25,252 bases of DNA, from contig JAUCBJ010006838.1 in NCBI GenBank assembly GCA_032718475.1, forward strand, positions 1-25,252, written 5' to 3'. This DNA is from Nemertoderma westbladi (Eukaryota; Xenacoelomorpha; Nemertodermatida; Nemertodermatidae). The notes under the pieces are model-generated. The model worked only from the letters and a program-made list of their open reading frames with translations. It was not told the origin of the DNA and searched no databases. Position numbers and translations under genes: made by a program. Position 1 is the first letter of the stretch. Each line of letters opens with the position of its first letter. Positions 1 through 8,632 of the stretch are shown piece after piece.

Positions 1-2
1 AT

Positions 3-206
3 CCTGCTCCAGTAACATCTGCACAAGTTCATGTTATTAAAGATCTACCTAAGTACAAAATATCCGACCGGTTTCTAAAAGAGAAGATCAGCTACCAGGA
101 GCATGAAGAAACTAATAAGCAGCTACTGAGACTATTGCAATGCTATGAGGATTCCGATAGGTATTTTCTGCTATTAAGAAATCCGCTCTCCAAGAGGACT
201 TTGTGA
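3..206 (+). CDS. unrecognised open frame running in from the left edge (possible partial exon)
   Basis: Frame 3 is open from the first bases of the window to a TGA at 204-206, about 67 codons without an internal ATG-start requirement. The predicted peptide is charged and leucine-rich (for example YQEHEETNKQLLRLLQCYED), which would suit a helical segment. A plausible splice donor, AG|GTATTT, lies near 159-165, so a real exon could end there rather than at the stop. I do not recognise the family. It could equally be a chance open frame or a piece of an unidentified transposon. Confidence 0.22.
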   Translation, partial: PAPVTSAQVHVIKDLPKYKISDRFLKEKISYQEHEETNKQLLRLLQCYEDSDRYFLLLRNPLSKRTL

Positions 207-572
207 TATTATCCCATCCACTTTAACTTTAACCTTAGTGCGTCGGAGGTAGCACAATGGTCGTCCAACCCGTCGATTCAATATCCCGCACCGGACAGAG
301 ACAATATCGGATCCAACTGTTCTGTTACTACCGGTATTTCGCAGTGATAACATATTTCGGACAGTTCCACGACGTTGTCTTCCCCCTCTTACCGGCACCG
401 GTACTTCAGTTGATGTTGTCTGTCTTGACGAAGCTACATGTGCAATTGCCGCTCTCAAATTGGCTACAATTCGTCTGTCTGGAGTATTACTACCAGTAAC
501 GACATCCGTTGGCTCGAAATCGTCCTCCATGTCATCATAGAGGCCTATGCCTCTGCCTCCCCCTCCATCCAT
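174..572 (-). CDS. unrecognised 132-residue ORF, possible first coding exon
   Basis: The frame opens with ATG at 572 and encodes a glycine-rich start (MDGGGGRGIG), an acidic patch (DDMEDDFEPTD), and then an arginine-rich stretch. A strong donor-like sequence, CCG|GTAAGA, occurs inside the frame at about 384-379 on the minus strand, so a real exon would end after a peptide finishing STEVPVP. The rest of the frame would then be intron. No domain is recognised. The acidic/glycine-rich composition is compatible with a disordered N-terminus but proves nothing. It overlaps the end of the plus-strand open frame, so at most one is likely to be real. Confidence 0.25.
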   Translation of the reverse strand: MDGGGGRGIGLYDDMEDDFEPTDVVTGSNTPDRRIVANLRAAIAHVASSRQTTSTEVPVPVRGGRQRRGTVRNMLSLRNTGSNRTVGSDIVSVRCGILNRRVGRPLCYLRRTKVKVKVDGIISQSPLGERIS

Positions 573-579
573 GACATAA

Positions 580-1174
580 AACTACTAAAACACTAGTTGC
601 TTATCTATCTACTGATCTATGTTTATTATACTGTTATATGTACTAATGAACTGATGTATATATACCTGTATACCGGTAACTAATACAGTAATATCTACCG
701 GCTGACCGGTACCCTACCTATCTCCTGATCTCTATCTCATAGCCATAGGCCTATCTGTCTATGCTTCTATGTATACCGAACCGGTGGTAGGCCTACTGGC
801 GGACTGGCTGCCTCTGCGGTATTTCATCAAGTTCTGGGGGGTGTCAGCGCAGCGTCAGGTCAGCCCCGTCTGCCCGTTCTGCCGTTAGGTCGTATCACAA
901 AAAAACATACTGACATAAGAATACTGCATCAGCGCATGGTGCATGGAACTAGAAACTACCGTACTGGTGTACTGAACTACAGTAGGTTGTCTGCTGGTAG
1001 CCTACATCAGTACAGTTGACAGAAGGCAGTTCTGGTCCAGTTCAGCAGTACAGCAGTACCGGTACAGCACTACAGCACTGCAAGTATCATTATCACATAA
1101 ATACAGAATCAAATGGTAAAACTTTGAAAACCCCTCCAACTCCAAAATAACTGCAATACTGCAATAAAAAGCAT
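580..1174. other. no gene seen; TACCGG/CAGTA-rich intergenic DNA
   Basis: No frame of note. The stretch is rich in short words such as ACCGGT, TACTG and CAGTAC (for example 1030-1080), which recur through the whole window and look like a genome-wide compositional habit rather than a feature. Confidence 0.5.
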
Positions 1175-1175
1175 G

Positions 1176-1351
1176 TAATTTTTGGACGTCCAAAAATTAA
1201 TTTTTGGACGTCCATAAATTAATTTTTGGACGTCCATAAATTAATTTTTGGACGTCCATAAATTAATTTTTGGACGTCCACAAATTAATTTTTGGACGTC
1301 CATAAATTAATTTTTGGACGTCCATAAATTAATTTTTGGACGTCCATAAAT
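1176..1351. repeat. 22-bp tandem array of TGGACGTCCA palindromes, 8 copies
   Basis: The 10-bp palindrome TGGACGTCCA starts at 1183 and recurs at exactly 22-bp steps (1205, 1227 and so on to 1337), giving eight copies separated by AT-rich linkers. Around the first copy the symmetry extends to a perfect 24-bp palindrome (1176-1199); the other copies have CAT in place of CAA, which breaks the outer arms. The 22-bp step is about two helical turns, so all sites lie on one face of the DNA. The core contains ACGT, as in bZIP sites, but function is unknown. Confidence 0.9.
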
Positions 1352-1599
1352 TCCCTGCTTTTTTATTTTTTTTAAATAAATATGGCGGAATTCTGCCACA
1401 GTAAATTTGCAAATGTAATCACTTAAAATGTTTTTAAAAAAAGTATTCCCGACGGTGAAAGTTTTTATTCCATCGGTAATGACTAATGAGGGTTAATTTT
1501 TCGAGTTACATCCATAAAAACAATAAAAACACCCCTTCTGTGACGTCTTGGGGCCCTTCTGCGCCTCCTGCCATTTTAGAGTTGAATTTACAACTTAAA

Positions 1600-1635
1600 A
1601 GTTGAATTTAAAAAAAAAAGTTTTAAATTTCAACT
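1600..1635. repeat. AT-rich hairpin
   Basis: An arm at 1600-1614 reading AGTTGAATTTAAAA is followed, after an A-run, by its near-perfect reverse complement TTTTAAATTTCAACT ending at 1635, with one bulged base. Further partial copies of the same words (GTTGAATTT, GTTGAAATTTGAAC) flank it. Confidence 0.6.
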
Positions 1636-1779
1636 CAGTTGAAATTTGAACTTCTCCCCGACTGCTATACAACCAACAGCTACTGCTATTTTGTCTAATA
1701 CAGCTGTACACTTGTACAGGTCCCTGTTGGCTGCTTGGCTGCCTGGTCCCAGACTGCCAGAGGTAAATCCTTACCCCAC

Positions 1780-1945
1780 GCCCTATATGGAATATTGACA
1801 AAAAGCGCGCCACACGGATTCTGGTTAAACGAAAAGCGCCATGACAGCCATGACATTCAATGCGCGCCAACCATTGAAAGATTGACCACTAAATTTTGCA
1901 ATTATTGTAGGCCTAATCCAGTAATCATTTATCAGTTAATACTGC
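1780..1945. repeat. GCGCGCC-type dispersed repeat, copy 1
   Basis: The segment carries the words TATGGAATATTGACAAAAAG, GCGCGCC and ATTCAATGCGCGCC. It is clearly related to the reverse complement of 7620-7800, and shares the GGAAT...AAAAAG-GCGCC layout with the MITE at 3174-3667. It is best read as a diverged member of the same non-autonomous family. Ends were not determined exactly. Confidence 0.55.
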
Positions 1946-2014
1946 AGTACCTACGCTACAGACAGACAGACCTAGACCCACTCTGCCACTCCTACAGTAT
2001 TTTAACATGAAAAT

Positions 2015-2257
2015 GCAAGCGCAACGAGCAAGAAAATTTTGCAGAAATGTAAACATGAATAGGCGTACAAGTAATACTGTAATATTCAGATAGTAGGTCA
2101 ACCGTTCAACCGACTGTTTTTAAATCAGTAAATACAGATGTGATTAAATTGCGAGCGTAGCGAGCAAGAAAATTTTAACATTTTTTGGTCAACCGACTAT
2201 TTTTTACCTACAGATGTGATTATGAATTAAATCGGAGTGTAGCGAGCACGGAAAATC
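2015..2257 (+). repeat. tandem duplication carrying the GAGCG-NAGCGAGC motif
   Basis: Two related copies of about 80 bp (roughly 2100-2176 and 2188-2257) share TCAACCGACT, ACAGATGTGATTA and the motif GCGAGCGTAGCGAGC followed by GAAAAT. A related motif lies just upstream at 2015-2040. The second copy is diverged. Origin unknown. Confidence 0.6.
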
Positions 2258-2261
2258 TGCT

Positions 2262-2595
2262 GAATCGTGGTTTTAGGCTATATTGGTGTGCTGTGAACAA
2301 TTGAAAAACCTTTCAAACAACTCATATTTTGAAAGACATTAAAACTTTGGCCTGCTTGGCCATGATGATTAACGTGGATTGGATACGGTACAGTACCGGT
2401 ACCTTCAATGCCCAATCTGTCGGTTTGTCCATAATGTCGGAGTGCAAAACAGTTCAAGGCACGGAACTACTTCTATAGGTTAATAAACAAATATACTCTA
2501 ATAAAATATCACTGTAATCAAATGCACCTATTATAGTTATTAGAATGATGAATAAGACTGTAAGAGTAGAGCGTACAGTAGGCAAGCATAATACA
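2262..2595. other. no gene seen
   Basis: AT-rich sequence without a convincing frame; it holds the short palindrome-rich word GGTACAGTACCGGTACC near 2387-2403 and no recognisable element. Confidence 0.4.
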
Positions 2596-2744
2596 CAAAC
2601 GCGAGCGAAGGGAGCGAAAATTTTTAAGGCCTAGGCCTAACTCTTTTTAAAAATAGGCTCTACTGGCAGACCGTTATCATTTTAAGTAGAGTGGCTGAAT
2701 ATGTTGCCATGCCAGTGCATTTTGCTACTATACATAACATCCAT

Positions 2745-2870
2745 TTCCGCGCCAGGATCCTCAATGCGCGCCACACGCAGACACGCCCCTGTTCCTTCGC
2801 GCCATGATCCTAAATGCGCGCCACACGCCCCTGTTCCTTCGCGCCAGGATCCTAAATGCGCGCCACACAT
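2745..2870. repeat. 42-bp GC-rich tandem repeat, about 2.7 copies
   Basis: The unit runs ACACGCCCCTGTTCC, then TTCGCGCCA(T/G)GATCC, then TAAATGCGCGCC. Two adjacent full copies and one diverged partial copy upstream (with TCAATGCGCGCC) are visible. The GCGCGCC words tie it to the dispersed repeat family at 1780-1945, 3174-3667 and 7620-7800. Short open frames across it are by-products of the 42-bp period. Confidence 0.75.
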
Positions 2871-3173
2871 GTTGAGCAAACTCTACATAAATTCCAACCT
2901 GGCCCCACGCCCCCACAGGCTGTTACCTCTCTGACTGACAGCGCAACAGCCCTCTTTCAAGGAATGCCTGTTCACCACCATGGGTGATCTTCCACAGGAA
3001 ACCCTTCCACTCTGTTTCCCAAGTCTGCAAGTGGCCTTGGTTCCCATTTATCCCCAGATGAAAGCCGGGGTTGGGCTAGGCTGCAGGATTTAAAGCACTG
3101 TGCCCAAACATTGCTGCCCCCATCTAGGGATCGAACCAGGGCTCCCTAATCGGAAGCCCAGTAATGTCACCAC

Positions 3174-3667
3174 CCTGTATGGAATCCATCCAAAAAGTGC
3201 GCCGGATAGCGCGCCAACCAATTTTTATGCGCGCCACGCGCGGATGCAATTTCAAAGCAAACCCTGCGCCAACGAAATTTTTAAGCGTTCCGCACATTTG
3301 AAACAATTTTGAAGAGCGCCGCGCCAAGGCAATTTTGAAGGAGTGTAACCAGCTGACCAGTCTGCCAATGTCAGTACTGCTGTAGAGCTGTACATGTCCC
3401 TGTTCAGCAGTTGGCAGTAACCATACAATAGAAAAAAGAAAGGCGAGCGAAGCGAGCCGAAATTTTTTAACAGCTAATGCAATTTTTAAGGCACTTCCGT
3501 AATTGTTAAACCAACAAATTGGCGCCGGTTTTTATTTTGTTGGGAGCGCCACGTGCCAAAGCCGGCGCACTTTACAATTTTCGAGTGCGCCACGCGCCAC
3601 ATTGGCGCGCTTTTATTGTAAAGTGCGCCGGATTAATCCGGCGCAAAGTGTATGGATTCCAGTCTCA
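3174..3667. mobile_element. hAT-like MITE (494 bp) with 8-bp target-site duplication
   Basis: The insert is flanked by the perfect direct repeat GTCACCAC (3166-3173 and 3668-3675). Its ends carry inverted repeats: TGGAATCCAT at 3180-3189 against ATGGATTCCA at 3652-3661, continuing inward into GCGCCGGAT on both sides. The interior is full of GCGCGCC and AATTTT words arranged as further imperfect inverted repeats, and no transposase frame is present. An 8-bp duplication is the hallmark of hAT (and a few other) transposons, so it is probably a non-autonomous hAT derivative. It sits inside a SINE, so it is younger than that insertion. Confidence 0.72.
3442..3467. repeat. copy of the GCGAGCGAAGCGAGC motif
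   Basis: GGCGAGCGAAGCGAGC followed by CGAAATTTTT. Similar motifs lie at 2015-2040, 2151-2176, 2233-2257 and 2601-2625. Confidence 0.6.
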
Positions 3668-3927
3668 GTCACCACTAGACCAAGCTGCTGCTTCAGATTA
3701 TCTAGTTGGGGTTCCTTAAATTCGCAATAATCAAAATCATATCCAGCTGATATCCATCTGTCCATAGCTAAGGAAATTACAGAATTATGTCATTCTGTAC
3801 TGTACCGTACAGCAGTAGGCCTTCCGAACCTATACAGTTGTTATCACAGTGGGCTATTATTATTATTATTATTATTAAAAGTTACAGGAACAAGAAAGTT
3901 GAGAACTTATAGGGTCCCATAAATCAC

Positions 3928-4551
3928 AGTGTAAAGATGATAGAAAAAATAAAGTATTGAGGGTCTTTAGCTGGTTTATATTATATTAGATAAAGATACA
4001 ATAGTAAACGTTTTCGACCTACCGGTCTGCATCAGACTATGTACTGGCAACTAACAGGAAAAGGTGGGGGTCTATATATATATATAAGTTTTAAAGGGGA
4101 ATACCTGATAGGTGAATCCCAGAAAGGTTAACGTGTATGTATGTACTGTATAACGTAAGGTAATTGTGATAGGGAAAGTACACCGAGTTAGTTGTAAGCT
4201 GTCAATCTAAAGTACAAATATAGGGTTGCAGGTTGGGTTATAAGGTTGGGAGAAGTTGATAGGGAAATCCCAGGAGTGGTCATGTGTCTACATACTGAAT
4301 GGTATAATTGGATTAGGTAGGCTACATAGGATTATGAGGTATCTACTTAAAGCGCATGGTTAGGTAGAATGCAACATAATGATAGCTGTAATTTTTACAG
4401 AGTAAGAAATCACAAGAAACAGAAAAACCAAGACAAAAACAAAAAGGAAGGTAGGGGAAAAGCACATAAAAAACTTTCAATACTTTATTTTTTCTATCAT
4501 CTTTACACTATGCTCATGCTGCCGCTGGTGAATGCCTACCACTTCATCCGT
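3928..4551. mobile_element. Penelope-like non-autonomous insertion with 13-bp target-site duplication
   Basis: The insertion interrupts LINE copy A. Copy B (7390-7440) shows the uninterrupted sequence, and the 13-bp word TCCCATAAATCAC is duplicated on both sides (3915-3927 and 4552-4564). The insert starts with a 33-bp terminal repeat (3928-3960) whose perfect reverse complement lies at 4477-4509, followed by a further 42-bp tail (4510-4551) before the duplication. Inverted pseudo-LTRs plus a short one-sided tail and a long variable target duplication are typical of Penelope-like retroelements and unlike DNA transposons. A hammerhead-like core on the minus strand (4011-4035) supports this. 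No reverse transcriptase or GIY-YIG frame is present. Confidence 0.6.
4008..4040 (-). ncRNA. degenerate hammerhead-like ribozyme core
   Basis: Reading the minus strand, CTGATG is followed by CA, then a 4-bp stem GACC/GGTC closed by a GGTA loop, then GAAAAC. Hammerhead ribozymes have CUGANGA, stem II and GAAA in this order, and such motifs are known from Penelope-like elements. Here the invariant A after CTGATG is preceded by an extra C (or replaced by C), and I could not assign stems I and III or a cleavage triplet with confidence. It is probably a relic or an inactive variant. Confidence 0.35.
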
Positions 4552-5344
4552 TCCCATAAATCACGATATGTAAGCGGAAATTAAACTTTAAAAATATAAG
4601 AATTACTCAAAACATTTAAACAACACAATAAGGTAGAATGCAACATACATTTAGCATTTACGGCATCTCTCCATAATACAATAAAATGGCGCAAAGTAAA
4701 TAAAAGTTTATATATCACGTGGACTATCTAGATAAAATAGGCCTAGATAAAAATTAATGGCATAGAAGTAATCTATACGGTGTTAACAGAATAAGATTAT
4801 TGGCTATATAATGTACAACGCAGTGGTAGATAAATAATTAAAGTGAGATTGCACAACATGTGAGTAAAATAGAACAACTGGGAACTGTGATTCCGGAATG
4901 TGTGACAGCATAACAAAACAATACGATATACATACATTGTATAACTACTGGAAAATAAAATAAAATAGGTACAATAGTAAGGTAAAACAGTACAAATTCA
5001 TTAAAAAAAAGGTAAGAAAAACAACTGAGAATGGATAATTAAATAAAACAGATACAGTACAGTAGTAAAACGGTACAAATTCATGAAGATAAAAGATTAA
5101 TGCATAACAGATTGCATAGAATGTGAGTAAAAACAGGACAACTGGGGAAATACGATATACAATTTTTAACCAATGGGAAAATTAAATTAAATAAGTAGTA
5201 AAGTAAAACGGTAGAAATTCAATAAAAAAAGCGGTAAAAAAAACTGAAGTTAAAATAAGATTAATAAAATATACGGCTAAATAAGATTTACAGTACCGTA
5301 ATTATGAGTTAGATAGATTATGTGAACAAGTGGATTAGATTAGA

Positions 5345-6065
5345 TTAATTCCACCAGGATGGGTAGAACTTAGTAGCAGAGTTGTAATGGTCATTTAAGT
5401 TCGATTTGAATATATTCACACTTGGGGAAGTAACAACCACATCAGGAAGAGCATTCCAGGGAGATATGACTCGGAAGTAGAACGAATCGGCCCGGATTTT
5501 CAGACGGACGGTCGGTTTGGTGAGTTTTAAAGAGTTACCGCGACAGACAGTTGACGATAAGGAGAAGAAACTCTGCCAATCGACAGCATCAACACCCGTT
5601 AGCATGCGATATAATTGAATAAGGTCCGCGCGAGAACGTCGGTATTCCAGAGTAGGTAGTCCCAAGCGACGCAGTCGCTCCGGATATGGAAGGTCACGAA
5701 GGCCCGCTACCAAACGGGTAGCCCGACGTTGGACAGACTCAAGTAGGCGGCTTTCTCCTACATGGCTGGGTGACCAAACTGGAGATGCGTATTCCACACA
5801 AGGACGGACAAGTGACTTATAGAGACTAATGAACATGTCTTCATTGAGGTGATTAAAGCTTCTATATACTAGCTGCTAGCCCCAGAACCTTATTTGCCTT
5901 CTTCACGATAGTGGCTATGTGCAATGAGAACTGGAGAGAATCATCTAAGTTCACACCCAAGTCTTTCTCTGTTTCGGTTGTCTCCAGTGTGTGGGACCCG
6001 AGGGTGTAAGTGTACCTGGGGTTAGAGCGACCAATATGCATTACCTTGCATTTCTTATGATTAAA
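5345..6065 (-). pseudogene. LINE ORF2 C-terminal region (reverse transcriptase thumb and tail), frameshifted
   Basis: The frame 5345-5836 encodes 163 residues with the block common at the end of CR1/Rex-like LINE polymerases: LYKSLVRPCVEYASPVWSPS, then SVQRRATRLVAGLRDLPYPE, then RLGLPTLEYRR. It ends SWWN before a TAA. The homology continues upstream to about 6065 (KCKVMHIGRSNPRYTY, EKDLGVNLDD, IVKKANKVLGL) but in another frame, with a break near 5860-5870. The endonuclease and the palm with the catalytic aspartates are missing, so this is a dead, 5'-truncated copy, not a host gene. Confidence 0.85.
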
Positions 6066-6070
6066 TAATT

Positions 6071-6767
6071 ATCATCATTAAATAATAATTATTACCTGAT
6101 CCGGGAACGGCGAGGACGACGTTGGTCTAGTTTAGTTTGCGGTACCAGGCACCAGGGTACCGACACAAGTCAACACACTGAGGATTAAATTGCGACAGAC
6201 TGTTATTTGGTGTTGTTGTCAGTTGTACCGGTAATAGATTTCATCATTCAGTTCAGTCATTGCTGTATCATCAGCTTTAAAGTCGGCGTTGGGCATTCTG
6301 TTGCTAGGTCGACATCGTTGTTGTAGCTAATAACTGAATATACAGTAATGGTCCAAGTACTGAAGTATCCCTCCCTGCATCACATTTGACGCACAGTGGT
6401 AAAAAAGTTTTTGGTCGATTCCCCTACTTCCCTATGCCCATGGCGAACCCAGGAACCACTTATTTTCAAACCGAAGGCTGGAAGGTAGCTGTCCAATCAC
6501 AGCAGTTCTCCATCATTTTATTTAATCGTTATGTTTAATACCAGATAGCTAATACAGTCTGACAGTTACTACTGTATTATTGTTACACATTTTACGTGCA
6601 ATGTGTGCTTCTTTGTTACATGCAGACATGGCTGTGGCTGCACCTGCCTGCCTGCAGACCTGCGCTTGCACTTGACATTGCACCTGCGCTTCTGCTTGAC
6701 CTCAAAATTTTCTGCGCCTGACCAAAATTTTCTGCGCCTGATATATTCGTGAGATTGTACATACTTT
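6071..6767. other. no gene seen; contains a 20-bp tandem duplication
   Basis: No convincing frame. At 6703-6742 the 20-bp word CAAAATTTTCTGCGCCTGA(C/T) occurs twice in a row. Nearby are C/T-rich words such as CACCTGCGCTTCTGC. The rest is unassigned. Confidence 0.5.
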
Positions 6768-7479
6768 GAAATCGGGATTCGTTCTGTCGTTCCACTTCCG
6801 AGTCATATCTCCCTGGAATGCTCCTTCCTGATGTGGTTGTTACTTCCCCAAGTCAGCATAGTCAAGTCAGATAGTAGGGCCTACCTGTTTTTATTTAATT
6901 TTCCATTCTCAGTTGTTTTTCTTATCTTCTTTTTTATGAATTTGTACTGTTTTACTTCTGTACTTTACTATTGTACCTATTTTATTTAATTTTCCAGTAG
7001 TTAGGCCTATACAATGTATGTATGTATATATCGTATTGTTATGCTGTCACACATTCCGGAATCACAGTTCCCAGTTGTTCTACTTTACTCACATGTTGCG
7101 CAATCCCACTGTAATTATTTATATGCCACTGCCAGACTGCGTTGTACATTATACAATAATCATATTATGTTAACACCGTATAGATTACTTTTATGCCATT
7201 AATATTTATCTATTTTATCTAGATAGGCCACGGTGATATATAAACTTTTATTTACGCTGCGCCATTTTATTGTACTATGGAGACATGCCGTAAATGCTAA
7301 ATGTATGTTGCATTCTACCTTATTGTGTTGTTTAAATCTGTAAATGTTTGAGTAATTCTTATATTTTTAAAGTTTAATTTCCGCTTACATATCGTGATTT
7401 ATGGGACCCTATAAGTTCTCAACTTTCTTGTTCCTGTAACGTTTACCGGTAATAGGCCTAATAATAATAATAATAATAT
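6768..7479 (+). mobile_element. 5'-truncated CR1-like LINE, copy B (plus strand)
   Basis: This copy starts within the end of ORF2; its sequence matching the FRVISPWN-LPDVVVTSP peptide of copy A is recognisable around 6780-6860. It skips part of the 3'UTR present in copy A, then matches it from TTTAATTTTCCATTCTCAG onwards. It ends in an (AAT)n tail at 7459-7479. Relative to copy A it lacks the Penelope-like insertion, and so preserves the empty site. Together with copy A it makes a large head-to-head inverted repeat. Confidence 0.82.
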
Positions 7480-7619
7480 CCATTATTTCAATATCCCTAT
7501 TAGGCTACTGTATCTGTTTATTAACCTACATCGAGTTGTTTCAATTGTTCAATTCAAACCAATATAAAATATCTACGCTCGCGTTTTAATATTTTAATAC
7601 TGTAGGCTAGGTCTGCTGA

Positions 7620-7800
7620 AGTATAAACTGATAAATTATTACCATATTGGTGAATGGTAGGCGCGCATTGAATGTCGTGGCTGGCGCGCTTTTCGTTTTC
7701 CCAGACTGCCAGACAGCCAGAACCCGTGTGGCGCTTTTTTTGTCAATATTCCATAATCCATATAGGACTACCGGTACTTCTGTACTGACTTCTGACCATC
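7620..7800. repeat. GCGCGCC-type dispersed repeat, copy 2 (inverted relative to 1780-1945)
   Basis: Its reverse complement contains TGGAATATTGACAAAAAAAG, GCGCCACACGG, and AAAGCGCGCC with CATTCAATGCGCGCC, in the same order as at 1785-1880. A few short insertions distinguish the two (such as an extra CAGACAGCCAG). It is likely the same non-autonomous repeat family inserted in opposite orientation. Confidence 0.6.
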
Positions 7801-7817
7801 TGACTGCCATATGGATT

Positions 7818-7962
7818 CCCTCAATTGGTAAAGTGATCGTTTATTGTTTTGGTTAGAAAAGCCCGCTTCTGTCTGTCTGTAACCTGCTCCTTTCCCTCAA
7901 TTGGTAAAGTGGCCGTTTATTGTTTTGGTTAGAAAAGCCTTCCTCTGTAACCTGCTCCTTTC
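7818..7962 (+). repeat. tandem duplication of about 70-76 bp
   Basis: CCCTCAATTGGTAAAGTG followed by CGTTTATTGTTTTGGTTAG and later TAACCTGCTCCTTTC occurs at 7818-7893 and again at 7894-7962; the first copy has a longer CTGTCTGTCTGT spacer. No coding potential. Confidence 0.8.
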
Positions 7963-8084
7963 TGCCTTTCCCTAAATTCCCTTTCATTAAGTTAATATAT
8001 TCTGATATTAGCATAACATAATATTACAGTCAGTACAAAATTTATGTTATGTTACATGCTGACATGCGATAGAAGTCGTTCTCT

Positions 8085-8260
8085 TAAAGCACCGCTCACA
8101 TCCCTGCGCCATCTGCCATCGTCCAGCCCTATTGGCCGCCACGACTTCCGCCCACTGGCCCACCCCTCAGACAGTCAGACACTGTGTGGTGGTGTAGGAA
8201 GTGGGAGGCTTCCTTCCCCCAGACTCCATCAGCAGTGCAGTGACCGCGAGCGGAGTGAAG
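8085..8260 (+). promoter_or_regulatory. possible promoter / untranslated first exon of the UBE4A-like gene
   Basis: This is a GC-richer patch with a reversed CCAAT word (CTATTGGCC near 8130) and CCGCCCA, ending at a consensus splice donor GAAG|GTGAGT (donor G at 8261). A weak acceptor (ATTATTACCAG, about 8575-8585) lies 45-50 bp before the ATG at 8633. A 5'UTR exon spliced to the coding exon would fit, but there is no transcript evidence. The 139-codon open frame that spans this patch is not taken as coding. Confidence 0.25.
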
Positions 8261-8632
8261 GTGAGTCGAAGCTGCTCACTGATTGGGCAGTAGCTGAGTG
8301 GTGGTGCTTCTTCGAACTCTCCTTAGTTCCTTCTGTCCTTAGCAGCTTAGTGTTTGGGGGAGGCCCCCAAACACGTGTTAATCCCCTGGCTGGCTGGCTG
8401 GTATTGAAGTTCAACAGAAATACAAAGCAGCACAGTATTTCTGTATTTCAACTAGACAGCTAGGTAGGCTTACTAATTTACATTACTAGCTGACTAGATA
8501 CCGCGGTCTGGCGGTAGGCAGGTTAGCCGGTTAGGGGCAGCGTAGGCTTAACTACCGGGTTCTGTAACTTACATATTATTACCAGTCAGCCAGTACCGGT
8601 ACTGTATTACCTAAATAAATACAAGATATTAA

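Larger units (their letters stand above)
2890..3700 (-). mobile_element. tRNA-derived SINE, split by a MITE
   Basis: On the minus strand, a tRNA-like head is visible in two pieces. The A-box-like part (TGGTCTAGTGG) is at about 3672-3685 and the B box (GGTTCGATCC) at about 3129-3138. Removing the insertion at 3174-3667 with one copy of its 8-bp duplication restores a normal A-to-B-box spacing. The body continues to about 2890 with words such as GGGGGCAGCAATGTTTGGG and GGTGGTGAACAGG, which resemble conserved core regions of animal SINEs, although I cannot name the family. RNA polymerase III would have transcribed it. The outer 3' end is approximate. Confidence 0.7.
3855..6065 (-). mobile_element. 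5'-truncated CR1-like LINE, copy A (minus strand)
   Basis: The element ends at its 3' side in an (ATT/TAA)n microsatellite tail (3855-3877, read on the minus strand), preceded by an AT-rich 3'UTR and the C-terminal coding part of ORF2 (5345-6065). Almost the whole 3'UTR is matched by the reverse complement of 6768-7479, a second copy in the opposite orientation. The 5' end is lost near 6065, where a short AT-rich (ATT)-like run begins. A 624-bp insertion (3928-4551) interrupts the 3'UTR. Confidence 0.82.

Noticed and set aside
1176-1351. CRISPR array
   Set aside because: Repeats are adjacent 22-bp units with no unique spacers, no cas genes, and the setting is eukaryotic. The 15-bp and 30-bp arrays fail for the same reason.
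3120-3695. A tRNA gene on the minus strand
   Set aside because: A- and B-box-like words are present, but an insertion lies between them and a long SINE-like body follows; it is a SINE head, not a tRNA gene.
3928-4509. Ordinary DNA-transposon MITE with 33-bp inverted ends
   Set aside because: The target duplication (13 bp) lies 42 bp beyond one inverted end, which fits Penelope-like elements but not cut-and-paste transposons.
8044-8463. 139-codon plus ORF upstream of the UBE4A-like exon
   Set aside because: Composition is not protein-like and it spans a good splice donor; more likely promoter or 5'UTR.
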